This document shows positions 11,800 to 23,159 of a stretch of DNA of 64,000 bases, piece by piece. Source of the DNA: Trema orientale (taxonomy: Eukaryota; Streptophyta; Magnoliopsida; Rosales; Cannabaceae); assembly GCA_002914845.1 (NCBI GenBank), contig JXTC01000096.1:819761-883760 (forward strand), written 5' to 3'. The translations under genes were made by a program, and so were the position numbers. The notes below the pieces were generated by a model. The model saw nothing but the letters and a program-made list of their open reading frames with translations, made no database searches and had not been told where the DNA came from. Numbering within the stretch: position 1 is the stretch's first letter; the number at the start of each line of letters is the position of its first letter.

Positions 11800-11930
11800 C
11801 AATCCCATACCAGGACGGCGAGCGCGACCAGGACGATGCGGTCATCGATGGTGCGGCCGAGGAAGGTGAGCGGCTCGTCATGAAGGAAGGGCCAGACGGC
11901 GAATGCGATGAGCGAGATGAGTGCTAGAAA
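11800..11930 (-). pseudogene. PRA1-family (prenylated Rab acceptor) gene fragment
   Basis: The minus strand of this short island, strikingly GC-rich against its surroundings, reads through about 43 codons: a hydrophobic stretch followed by HDEPLTFLGRTIDDRIVLVA, then a stop (TGA) after LAVLVWD. The DEPL-x-FGR-x-IDDR-x-VL pattern between hydrophobic segments is the hallmark I recall for plant PRA1 proteins, small membrane proteins that bind prenylated Rab GTPases in ER/Golgi traffic. A normal protein is about 180-220 aa. The N-terminal half, the second hairpin and the C-terminus are missing or unrecognisable, so this is a fragment, possibly captured by a transposon. Family assignment is from memory. 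Confidence 0.55.
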
Positions 11931-12787
11931 AGTGAGAAATTAGGTTTTAAGGCTAAACTTGGTATTATGAAAATGTAATGATAAAAAAAAGGATATTTTT
12001 GTTCATTAAATTCAAAAGGGGCATTTACTCAATAATATCCCCAGAAATGGGGTATTTATGTTCAAAGCCCTTCCATGAAAGGGTCGGGAGTTTTTAACCT
12101 TGGCTCTGGCTGAATTCTCTTTGCGCCCCATGCACTAACTTTTCTCTCTGTTTAGATTTCCACACTTGTGATTATTCTAGGACTAGGATTCAAATATTTA
12201 AATAAGTTTAATTGGAATAGGAAATTACCACCTAAAAAAAGATTTGTGTGTTAAGAGTCTCTAATGCTTTATCATAAATAGATGCATTGGTATCTAATCT
12301 TTCTTATAATTTGATCCTCTGTAAAATGCGATACAAGATTATGAATAGGGTAGTGCAGATAATTCCCTTATAAAATTTATTTAGTATGATGTTTTCTATT
12401 GTTCCTCGAGTTTAATCGATTTTTTTTGTTTTTGTTTTTTTACCATTCTCTCTCAATATTTGATCTTTAAACAATAACATGTCGCATTAATTTACTTGTT
12501 TTAAGCGATTATAAACCATTATTTAATAAATTTTGCCTGAGTTTTGAGAGCTTGTAAGGCTAAAATCGGACACGTGTCAGGTGATATTGCATAGCTCTTC
12601 CAGCATATGGTACTGTAGAATTACCCGAATAAGAACTGAAATGGTACTACTAATATAACGTAGTGAAGTATTTCATATTCTTGAGGGGTCCTTTTTTTTT
12701 TCCCTCTCTTTAGAGTAAATTAACGATTTTAAAGTTGTTATCTTGGGAAGGACATGACACGTACCGACCTACACTTATAGAGGGTCT
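11931..12787. other. intergenic sequence
   Basis: No gene or clear repeat was seen. The stretch is AT-rich with T-runs. Confidence 0.45.
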
Positions 12788-12850
12788 ACACAATAGAGGT
12801 CTTTTTTTTTTTTTTTTGTGGTGCGAAAGCGTAGCCACACAATAGAGGTC
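12788..12850 (-). mobile_element. 35-bp poly(A) retro-insertion with 14-bp target duplication
   Basis: A perfect 14-bp direct repeat, ACACAATAGAGGTC, stands at 12788-12801 and 12837-12850. Between them are 16 T followed by 19 bases (GTGGTGCGAAAGCGTAGCC). Read on the minus strand, this is 19 nt of unique sequence with a poly(A) tail. That is the structure of an extremely 5'-truncated, LINE-machinery retrocopy. The source RNA is not identified. Confidence 0.8.
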
Positions 12851-15165
12851 GGTTGGCTTGGAATGTGGACATTATTGGAGTTGCAACCTCTACAAGTAAA
12901 ATTTTTAATAAAGAAATCCATAATACACATGCATGTATCCTCAAAATTACCCTATGAAAACTATTACATGTGGGTCTATAGTCTAAATTTTAACTTGGAC
13001 ACGAAAAAACTACCATTTGGCCCATAGACTTCGCAAAAGGTGGACATTTATCCCACCACCCATGTACAAATGTACATTATTTATGACTAAAAGTACTCCC
13101 GTTTCTGCAAAGAGCATGTTCTGGCACATGTTAGAGAGAGAGAATTTATTAACATGATAAATTAAGAAATTATTAATGTAATAAATTGTTATATAATTGT
13201 TGTGAGAAGAAAAATCTTTAAGTGGGAATTCATACATGCAGTCAAAGGCTATAAAAAATTTGTCAGACTTTTTTTTAAGAAAAGAAAACGGAAGAAAGCT
13301 AATTTTATAATTGTTTGACCATGAGAATTGGAACTAAAAGCCACAATGCAAGCAAAATTTTTGCTAGTCATTATAAAGAGTCCCTGTGCCTCCATGACAA
13401 TTATACTGCCCTAGAAAAACGCGTACGTCAAAAAAACCAGAGAAATGTTTTATTTATTTATTTATTTTATATGTATATATTCTGCATTAGGCCGGAGTAA
13501 GGAGCTCATATATATGATCATGTACTTAACAATATGCAAAATATGCCTAAATGAAAAAACTAATCCANTTTTTCGACATTTATTAAAAGAAAAAAAGAAA
13601 TAGAAAACCTGACCTAATGCTATATTTGGAACTTGAATTTTAGTAGGAGAAAAAACTGTGAGAGAAATGTTGAAAGAAAAATAAAGGGAAAATATTTTCC
13701 TAAATTTCTATAAAATTTAGTTTTCAAAATTTTTTCTCTCATAATCTAAGTCCTCTAAATTTATTGAAAAAGTCCCTCATAAAATCTCCGTAAAATCTTT
13801 TCCTACAATCTTTGATAAAATCCAAACAAAAAAAAAATAGAATTTCTAATAATTTGATTTTTTTCTCCATAAAATCTAACAGAGTCTAAAAGTCTCACAT
13901 TCCAAAAAATATTTTATTATTTTGTGCTTTTCTTATATGAATAATACTTAGTTAGGAGAAAAAGATATCAAGGTAAATCTAACAATTCCAGATAAGTTAG
14001 CACTTAAGAGAGGGCTCCTTATAACTAAAAGCTAAAAAATTTTATTAAAATAAGAGAAAAATACATAAATTCAAATAGATAAGAAGACAAAAACAAAAAA
14101 CAACGTAGTTAGAACCTTTTCTTTTAATTTATTTTGGGAATATATGTTTATAAATAAAGAATTACATGATTTATATATATTTTTTATAATAAAAAAAAAT
14201 TATAGAATTAGAGAGTAGCATAAGTTATAGCTCTAGAAATGAAATCACCCGCATCATTTAATGGATCTCTCTCGAAACTGAACATCCATAAATTTAAGAC
14301 CTCTTAGTTGAGGGAGCCTCTTACTACCCGGCTGTTAGGTAATTATACGATTTATATAAAATGAAACAAAAAATTATGTGAAATATATATCTAATGATAT
14401 GACTGGATTCACTAGAATATCTAATACCCTATGCATTAGAGCTCGGATTATTATATGTCTCAGTAAAGAAAGAGAACATTTGACTGGGTACGTCTTGGAC
14501 GATGTGCTTATAGTAAATCAAAAAGGGTCTGAAACGAATAAAGTTGTTATGTGCAGGATCTGTGCCTGTACAAAATATTTTTGTCCACTACGGTTTGTCC
14601 ACTTGTTCTATGCTTTCCATTTATTTTTTGTCCTTTCTGTCAATCTTTTCATATCTAATAATAGTCGGGAAAATGTGTTTGTCACTTTCTCTCTCTCTCT
14701 TGCAAAATAAAAGGTGTATTCTTTTTTTTTTTTTAACCAAAATATTGATTTGAATAATTGCAATATTAATGCTTACAAGTAGAGTGTCGAATGGAATAGC
14801 ACATTACAAGTGCAATGTGGAACGGAATAGCACATTTTGGTTACAAGTAGAAGTGCAATATTAATTGTGCATGCCCATTTGAACGAACATATTTAAATAA
14901 ATATAATGAAATTGGTTATAATTTGAATGAAGCATATAATTGACATGTAATGAAAATGAATGGGTTATAATTTGATTGTGAAATATTGAAATCTAACATT
15001 CTAATATAAGGGGGAAGTGTATTCTCATTTCAAGAACAAAATGTTTATCCCAATAATATAAAAAAAGAATTGGTCATTTCAATGAAAAGGATAAATTGTT
15101 GAAACAAATATTCGTTTGATTTATGATGTGCGGTCGTCAATGCAATCAAATTAAAATTTATTTAC
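12851..15165. other. AT-rich intergenic sequence
   Basis: No convincing gene. Open frames here are short and without family resemblance. One ambiguous base is at 13568. A short local duplication around GGAATAGCACATT occurs at about 14790-14840. The 13610-13830 stretch resembles MITE sequence, but I could not define its ends. Confidence 0.45.
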
Positions 15166-16110
15166 CTTCCTATCTCTATCCTAGTTTTACCTAGCACAGT
15201 GGTAGCAATAGTCGATTGCACGAAGAATTGGTCTAATCACTAAGCTATCGATCCTATTATTTTTAGGGGTTTTCTATTTATTAAAAGAAAACTAAAATAA
15301 ATATAAATAAATAAAATAACAAAAACAATAAGATAGAATATGTTAAAAGATCATTCTCCAACATTAAATAATCAATCAAATCAATTACCAGGTCTGATAT
15401 TCAATCATTCATCAAATTTATCAACCATAGATAGCACACAAGCTCGTACTATCTCAATCTTTCCCTAGTTTGTTTCTATATAAAACAAGCTCTTAATCTA
15501 GATTCTATTAAAAATTTCGAACAAGCTCTCTTAGCTATATCTAATTAATGCATTAAGTAGAGAAAGATAGGTTGATTCTAGGTAATAATCGGACAAGCTC
15601 AGATTATCTTTAACCTAATTAAACTAGTTAGAATTTACTACCAAGGAAAGATTAACAAGACAATTACGGATTAAACAATCTAACTTAGCAATAGAATTCT
15701 ATTATGTTTTATTCAAGTGGCTATCCCAAACAATACAAAATAGAAATAACGAATCAATGAAGCATTAGAATATGACAATTAAGAATAAACAATTGAAATA
15801 TGTAAAACTGAATAATTAATTCAACATCATGTCTAGGGCTTTGAAATCACCCTCAACTAAATAGAAACTTAGACTAGTATGTATACAAGGATAAACAATA
15901 AAACCATCATGCTAGAATAAACAAACAAAGAAAAAAAGAAGGAGAAAGGATGAAGAAACATTGAAAACAGCCTCCAAACTCTTCTTCTCCTCTTGATTCT
16001 CTCTCTCTCTAGTTTTTGTGTATTTATGTTTGTATGGTACCAGCTTCATAAATAAAAATTGTAGCCCCCCTCCCTCCCTTTCCCACACACACAATAAAAC
16101 CACTAAAAGC
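15166..16110. repeat. possible dispersed repeat, unclassified
   Basis: The sequence contains recurring words (AACAAGCTC/GACAAGCTC at several places), a lead-in with CTAGCACAGTGGTAGCAATA, and the region around TTTGAAATCACCCTCAACTA. The overall style is of a non-coding LTR-element segment rather than unique DNA. No LTR pair, PBS or coding domain was found. Low confidence. Confidence 0.3.
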
Positions 16111-16972
16111 TTCTAGTTTGCGAGATTCATATTTTTGAGATTACTACTCCGTCACAGAGGGGAATCCTCATGATCTTTCTAATAGAATTTTCTTTTCCTT
16201 TTTTATCTGTTTTAATAATCATTTTAGTTGTCACAAAACAATTATCTTAGATTTAAATTACAGTGTTCTCTGACACCTGATTAAAATCTAATTTTTTGTT
16301 ATTTATTTATTTTTCCTGTAGTTAATTTTTCTCATAAATTATAATTCACTTTTATCCAAATATATATAGGTCATTTTCCTCTATCAGAATTCCTTTTTTT
16401 TTTTTCATTCTTTTCCATGGAGAGATTCTAAATTCATTTCCAGCCATTGATCTTCAAGGTCAAAAACTTTTGAATCGCATATATATTCGAATCTTTGATT
16501 GTAGCTTCTTATGCTCCATGTTAAAAAACAGTAATGCTGCAACATAGATTCACATGATGATTTTCCACTTACAAAATATTATTACTATTAATTTTTTGTT
16601 GAATAAAATATTTCAATAAAATATTAACTATGTTGGGATCACAGGCCTAGCTATGTACCATGGAGCTGAAGTGTTGAATACAGTCAAACCAATTATCAAG
16701 TGAAAATACTATAAATAATCATAATACGACAAATTAATTATAAAAACAAAAATTAAAGATGTGCGTTGAAAAGATCATAAAGATATACACATGTTTATAT
16801 CAAGAAAAACAACATGTACGTGCTTATATAAACTGTTAATCAAATTTTGGTGCCAAAAGTTTCAGAAAAACAAAAATATACGTATTTATCTTAGGACATC
16901 TTCGTCTCACATTTATCTCTTTCTTCACCCATAACAATATTATTTTTCTCGGCGATTTTCTAGTGACTATAG
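16111..16972. other. AT-rich intergenic sequence
   Basis: No gene or repeat boundary seen. Confidence 0.45.
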
Positions 16973-17456
16973 TGGTAAGAAATTATATTTCCTATTAATT
17001 AAATGGGTCACTATTTAATAATTGTATTGGGCTATATTATTTCTAAGACGACCTTAATTAAATGATTTACTGAGATGAGTCAGAATATCCAATGGGTATG
17101 GGTTAAAATATGGATACGCTATTAGTCACTCAGTTAAGGTTGATAGATACCCTAACTGTGTCGACTATATAAAGTTAACTTTTACGGTTTTGGTTCTGCC
17201 ACCAAATAGAATGTATGCTATTCTCTCTTAGCCACCATCACTGAGAGAGAAATCCACTGAGCAAACCTAGAATATTTGGTTGTGGAAGGCCTCCAAGCGT
17301 TTGGCTCTCAATCATCTAACGCTTCCACTACGGTATTCATCGTCTTTAGCTATGGAATCAGGTTAGTCATAGTTTCTCAACAAATCATCTACCTGATTAT
17401 TTGACATAAATAATCCTTAAGGTTGTATTAGGTTTTATTCAATCGTATTTATGTCA
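16973..17456 (+). repeat. 5' LTR of copia B
   Basis: It begins TGGTAAGAAATTATATTTCC and ends TTTATGTCA. A TATA-like CTATATAAAG lies about 17164. It aligns over its whole length with 22674-23159, with numerous substitutions, so the insertion is old. Confidence 0.85.
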
Positions 17457-17462
17457 AATAAG

Positions 17463-17474
17463 TGGTATTAGAGC
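17463..17474 (+). other. primer-binding site of copia B
   Basis: TGGTATTAGAGC follows the 5' LTR by six bases. It matches the canonical TGGTATCAGAGC, complementary to the 3' end of plant initiator tRNA-Met, with one mismatch. Confidence 0.85.
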
Positions 17475-20400
17475 AGAATTCGTGTTAAATTATTAGGTTG
17501 AATCATATATGTATCTAGTTTTGAAAATCTATGCCTATTTAGATTTCTAAGGTTTATATATATGATTTGAAATTTACATGATTTTGTTGAGATATATGTT
17601 GCTTAGAGGATTAGGGTTTGGCTTTAGGTCGTTATTTTAAAGAATTAGGGCCAAAAATATTAATTTTCGACAATGTTTTGGTATTTTTTGTGTTTTTGGC
17701 GAATCTGGAAAAATCATATTCATAAGGTAGGATAGGTCGACCGACCATCAGAAGCCAATCGGTTGACCATCCGGAACTGGTAGACTGGCCATTAGAAATG
17801 GTCATCCATCCTTTTTCACATAGGTCATTTTGACCTAATTTTGGATTTTGGTTGTCTATTTGGGCAGAATTGAGTCAACTTTGACCTGATTCATGGAGAG
17901 CCAACCAAACATACATCCCATTAAAATACAAAATAACTCAAACTTTATCCGTAGAAAATTCTATTTAGTTCTATAGTTGACAAAGTAATCTGCCAATTTC
18001 AAGACGATCAAAATCTGACAATTTGGCATCTGTCAGATTTGGTTGATTGGAAGAGCCATGTGGTCAACCGAAACTCGTCTAAAATCAATAATTCAGTCTA
18101 TGTTGTTTTCGGTCGACTCTAGTGCTAGATAGGTAGTCGACTGACCCCCACAGGCGGTTGACCGATTTCAACAGAAAGAGAAATTTTTAAATAATTCAGG
18201 CATTTTGGATATTTTTCTTTGCACAAACTGTCTTTTATGCTAAAATAAATATGATCTGAGTCTAAGGTTATTAGATTAGAAGATGTTATCATTGAATTCC
18301 TTAAAACATTAAAAAAAATGAGGAATATTTTTTTTTTTCAAATACATTCTTCACCGAAATTGTTATTAAATTCAAAAGTAAAGTACTAACAATAATTTGA
18401 AAGTCATGTAAGCTAAAGAAAAACTTTTAAAAATATAAAATGTCATGAACAGAAAATAAGGACTAGAAAATATTTAATCAATTAAAATCTAGACTACTAG
18501 ACTGTCATGTCGCCTCATCACTACCATCCACCATCCTACTATTCATCACTTGAAAAATGTTAAATAATATAATGAGCTAAAACCCTAGTAAATAAACCAT
18601 AATGCATATAATTAATGAAGCATACTTTAGTTATTTTCTAAAATATATTCTTTGTGATTTTTTCATAACTTTGAAAACTTTTTATTTTAATCCTTGGGAG
18701 CGCTCAGTATAATACCTAAGCTTTTGGTAACCTATGAGCTGTGATTGCTGAACCAGTTCTTACTTTACTACCGACTCCTTGGTAGAACCATTTTTTAGGT
18801 ATAAAGTGACTGCTCCTAGCCTATATAGCTACACACATAATAATGACCCAAAAAGGGCCTATCGTCCCCGGAGTCAAAATCATATAGGGCATCTCCCTAA
18901 TACAGTCTATTATCATTTATCCTTGGTGAGTACGCCAGTCCCCCGTGTCCCGTACCCACTCAGCCCTCTAGACATAGACATGCACTAATTTCTTTAATGT
19001 CTTACTTTTAAAAATCATTAATTAGACTTTTAGAAAAATCAATCCATTGTAAAACTTTTGTTCTTTTGAAACATTCCATTTTATAAAATAATGTCATGCA
19101 TATGGATGAACATGCCTCACATAATATAATATATTATTATAAATCATCAATTTCTACGTAAAATACATATAACACATAATTATACAATGTGAAACATATT
19201 AACAATTAAAGCAGTTAAGTATGGTTCACTTACATTAGGTCTAAGCAAAATAAAGAGTCAAGAAAAGTGAGAATGTCCTCCAAATACTTACGACTTGCGT
19301 GCCCCGCCTACATTGTCATATGAGTCCAAATTTACTTAATTCATTTTTTTTATTCTAGTGAAATTTCTCAAAAGACTATTTTATCTTCATAAAAGATGCA
19401 CTTAAGATGAACATAATTTATTTATAGAATTGAAAATATCAAATATAGAATATAACTAACATCTCATATAATAATCCCACAAATAATTTCATAAAATATA
19501 CTTGTAGTTTGGAACTCCAAAAATTAATATAAAAACAATAAATAAAATTGATAACAGCTCATATAAAACTTATATCTCATTACTCACCTATCAATTTGAT
19601 GTAAAACTTTCACAATAATATTCTCAATACAATATTTTACCATACAAAATCAAAACAAAATCACAAAATATACACAAAAATAATATTTATTAATTTTTAA
19701 AATTAAAATACAGAATCTGTCAATTTCTTTAGATGTCTGACTAACATATACAAAACGATTTATTTCTCCTACTACACATAAAGTTTAATATTAAAACTTT
19801 TTAGGGACATATTAGACATATAGAAAATAGCTAGAAATTTTTATTGGCTCTAAAAGTGACGTTAGCTAATTACTCAAAATTTACAACCGTCCTCTTTCAA
19901 AACTATCAGCACCAAATTACAACAATATACACAAATTTAGAAAAATCATGAACAATAATCTATTAAAAAATACCACCTATAAATTTTACAGTAATCAAAT
20001 AATATATTTATAAATATATCTTACAAATATTAGATTGTGGAGAGCTCTAGAAAACTAATATAAAATCTGAAATCACAAAATAATGTTTATTGATAGATTT
20101 TCAGTATACTGGACAATGTGTAATTAAAAATTTATTATTATTTAATTCAAATACTATTGGTTCTGAAAATGTTTGATGTTAAAGTAGACATATCCAGAAA
20201 TAGCCACGAAAAACAAGAGCATAAAAATCAATTTCTACCTATTAATAAAAATTCAGAGAATACAGAGATCAGTTCTAGAAAATACAAAACAATGATATAT
20301 TTATGTTAAGGAATATTAAAATCATAAAATAATCAACAAAAATTATGTTCAATCACATAGATACAGTCAATTAAGACTCACTATCCTACTTACAGAAAAA

Positions 20401-20693
20401 TAAATAAATAAACAATTAAAAAAAATATGCATAGAGATTTTACTCGCAAATCAAATAATAGCGACAATAATCTTATAATTCTTAGACTTAGACTTCTGTT
20501 GCAGATTAAAAGTTTAAAAAATAGAGAAATAGATGAAGGATAATACTTAGAGAATTTCTCTATGTGTTTAAGTTTAGAGAGAATGGAAAGAGATGGTGGT
20601 GGCTAAGGTTTAGAGGAGAATAAAAACATAAACATTATTATCATTATATATATACTTAAAATCCTACAAATTGTGCATTTTTTTTTCATTCAC

Positions 20694-20727
<34 letters not shown>

Positions 20728-20880
20728 TTACGCATACACTCACACATGGGCACTTACTCTTTCCACTACTACATATATATATATATATATATCACTGTAA
20801 CAAATAACATAATGCAAAATTTACTTATATATAATTAATATATATAGAGACTTTCTCTCCAGTTCTAATGAATGACTCTT
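17475..20880. other. non-coding interior of copia B with probable nested insertion
   Basis: The 17.7-18.2 kb part is rich in GGTCGACCGACC-type words. From about 18300 to 20880 the sequence changes character. A C-rich block at about 18690-18985 (with GGAGCGCTCAGTATAATACC and CCCCGTGTCCCGTACCCACT) resembles, from memory, a high-copy plant repeat. The rest is A-rich and, read on the minus strand, ends in C/T-rich sequence like an LTR. No coding domain was found and the ends are undefined. Confidence 0.4.
20694..20728. repeat. (ATT)n microsatellite
   Basis: A near-perfect trinucleotide run of about 12 units. A (TA)n run follows at about 20771-20791. Confidence 0.95.
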
Positions 20881-21049
20881 TCAGGATAATTTTGGCACTA
20901 GTAGCTCATTAGGTTCTAGAGTTACATTAAGATATATTTAAAGACTATAAGTTTCTAGTTAATATATACCATCAAATCATTTTCTCATTTGGTTTTGAGA
21001 AAAATTTAGTTGATGGTTGTATATATCACAAGTTCAGAGGGGGCAAGTT

Positions 21050-22140
21050 TATCTTCTTAGTTTTGTAGGTCAATGACATATTTTTGGCTATCAGTGATAT
21101 AAGTCTATTGTACAAAACCAACATATTTCTTTTGAAGGACATTGATATGAAAGATCTTAGGGACGTCTTTTTGTATAAAGTATATAGATACATCGAGATT
21201 GCACTCGACGTATTTTTTAGGATATCACAAAAGAGTTATATCGATAAGAATTATGTCTCAGGAGATACGTCCATTGGCTAATGGTGATAAATACAGTCTC
21301 AAACAATGCCCAATAATGATTTTGAAATTAAGGAAATACATAAATTCTCTCATTTATCGGCAGTATAGAATCTTATGTATGTTCAGGATTATTAGGAGAT
21401 ATCTGAATAACTATCATATGGATCATTAAGTAGCAGCAAAATTGGTTATGCAGAATTACTGAGAACATTAAGCTATATGCTTACTAATAATGATTTTGAA
21501 ATTAAGGAAATACATAAATTCCCTCATTTATCGGCAGTATAGAATCTTATGTATGTTCAGGATTATTAGAAGATATCTGAATAACTATCATATAGATCAT
21601 TAAGTAGCAGCAAAATTGGTTATGTAGTATTACAGAGAACATTAAGCTAGATGCTTACTTATCAAAAATCAGAAAATTTTAGAGATCATTAGGTATTTCA
21701 ATTCTAATTTTGCTGAATTTCTATATAGTTAAAAATTCACTTCTGGTTATATATACGTTTGCTAACTGGACGAGCTATTTCGGAAGAGTTTTAGATAGAT
21801 GCTCATAGCTTCTTCTACTATGGAGGCAAAGTATTTTATATATATATTGTTATTAACCATTGATTTAGGGGATATAACTGCGAAACTTTATCACCAGGCT
21901 ATAAACTGTGGTTGATGATTTTAAAAGACCATAAGGAAATATTGTGATAATTAAGCCACATTGTTGTGTTCTAATAACAACAAAAACTCTTTAAGTCAAG
22001 GCACATAGACTTTAAGTTATCTACTGTTAAAATAAAAAATTCAAAGTTGGGAAGTGTCTAAGAAAAATATAAATATAAACTCAATGATTATGGATTCACT
22101 CACCTAAGGTTTACCGCTTAAGGTATTTCTTGAGCACACT
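21050..22140 (+). pseudogene. copia B reverse transcriptase/RNase H remnant
   Basis: Recognisable pieces are a degenerate RT box VNDIFLAISD (about 21070, Asp-Asp now Asn-Asp), the following DMKDLRDVFLYKV and ISQKSYIDKNYV, and the spacer corresponding to SLKQCP. Next come a decayed connection domain (IRRYLNNYHMDH, about 21390) and RNase H traces around 21780-21840 (a STMEA-like Ser-Thr-Met-Glu-Ala segment). Many stops and shifts are present. It contains a 174-bp tandem duplication. Confidence 0.78.
21312..21659 (+). repeat. 174-bp tandem duplication within copia B
   Basis: The segment from AATAATGATTTTGAAATTAA at 21312 repeats from 21486 with only a few differences. It duplicates the RT connection region, so it happened after the element lost function. 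Confidence 0.92.
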
Positions 22141-22673
22141 GCTCATATAGGTGTTATATTTAAATATGTGCGGTTTTAGTGGGAGTTTGTAGTTTGGTTT
22201 AGATGTTCATTAGTGATACTTATTCCTTATTTAATTCACTGCAGTAGTTAATTGATGGATTTTCACATAGACTCTGATTTTAAATATGATATTTATCATA
22301 TTATTATCTTTCTTATTGCGGTTTAACATAAAGTTTATGATAATACATTAAGGAGAAAGACTAAGGTTGATCTCACTTTATATTAAGTAGGACCAGTTTG
22401 AAATAGACATGTTAAATCATATTGCGTATAATTTTTATGCCACATTCAATACTCAATCTATGTCATTCGAGTGTATAAGTACGGTGATTATTGAGGTTTC
22501 TAGTTGCCATTCTAATAAGTACAGTAATAAGTGCATTGGTTTCGTGTTAGTATGTCTGATGAACGAGATTATAACTTTGGGAATATTCAGGAATAATATA
22601 TATGGTATTTCATTGCTAGCCTTCAGTTTAATAATCAATTGTATTTGGATCATATATGACCTAAGTAGTAGAT

Positions 22674-23159
22674 TGTTAGGAAATTATATTTTCTATTAAT
22701 TAAATAGGTCATATATTTAATAATTATATTGGGCCATACTATTTCTAAGAGGATCCTAATTAAGTGATTTACTGAGATGGGTCAGAATATCCAATGGGTA
22801 CAGGTTATAATATGGATACCATGTTAGTCACCAAGTTAAGATTAGTGGATACCCTAACTATGTCGACTATATAAAATTAACTTTTATAGTTTGGTCCTCG
22901 TGTCAAATAGAACGTATACTCTTCTTTCTTAGCCGCTATCACTGAGAGAGAAATCTTTTGAGCAGACCTAGAGTATTTGGTAGTGGAAGGCCTCTAACCC
23001 TCTAGCTCTTAATATTATCTAACGCTTTCGCTACAGTGTTCATCCTCTTTGGCTATGGACTCAGGTTAGTAACAGTTTCTCAACAAATCCTCTACCTGAT
23101 TATTTGACATGAATGATCCTTAGGGTTGTATTAAGTTTTATTCAATCCTATTTATATCT
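22674..23159 (+). repeat. 3' LTR of copia B
   Basis: It begins TGTTAGGAAATTATATTTTC and ends near TTTATATCT. It is colinear with 16973-17456. Confidence 0.85.

Larger units (their letters stand above)
16973..23159 (+). mobile_element. Ty1/copia retrotransposon B, both LTRs present, degenerate
   Basis: Two direct repeats of about 485 bp (16973-17456 and 22674-23159) bound the element. A primer-binding site TGGTATTAGAGC lies at 17463-17474, one base from the usual plant initiator-Met site. Coding remnants at about 21050-22140 are copia RT and RNase H in plus orientation. A degenerate polypurine-like GTAGTAGAT precedes the 3' LTR. Gag and integrase are not recognisable. The 17.5-20.9 kb interior is mostly non-coding and probably holds an unrelated insertion. 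No clean target duplication was found. Confidence 0.85.

Noticed and set aside
22409..22699. 96-codon open frame rich in Ile/Phe/Cys
   Set aside because: It lies in the non-coding tail of copia B, runs into the 3' LTR and matches nothing.
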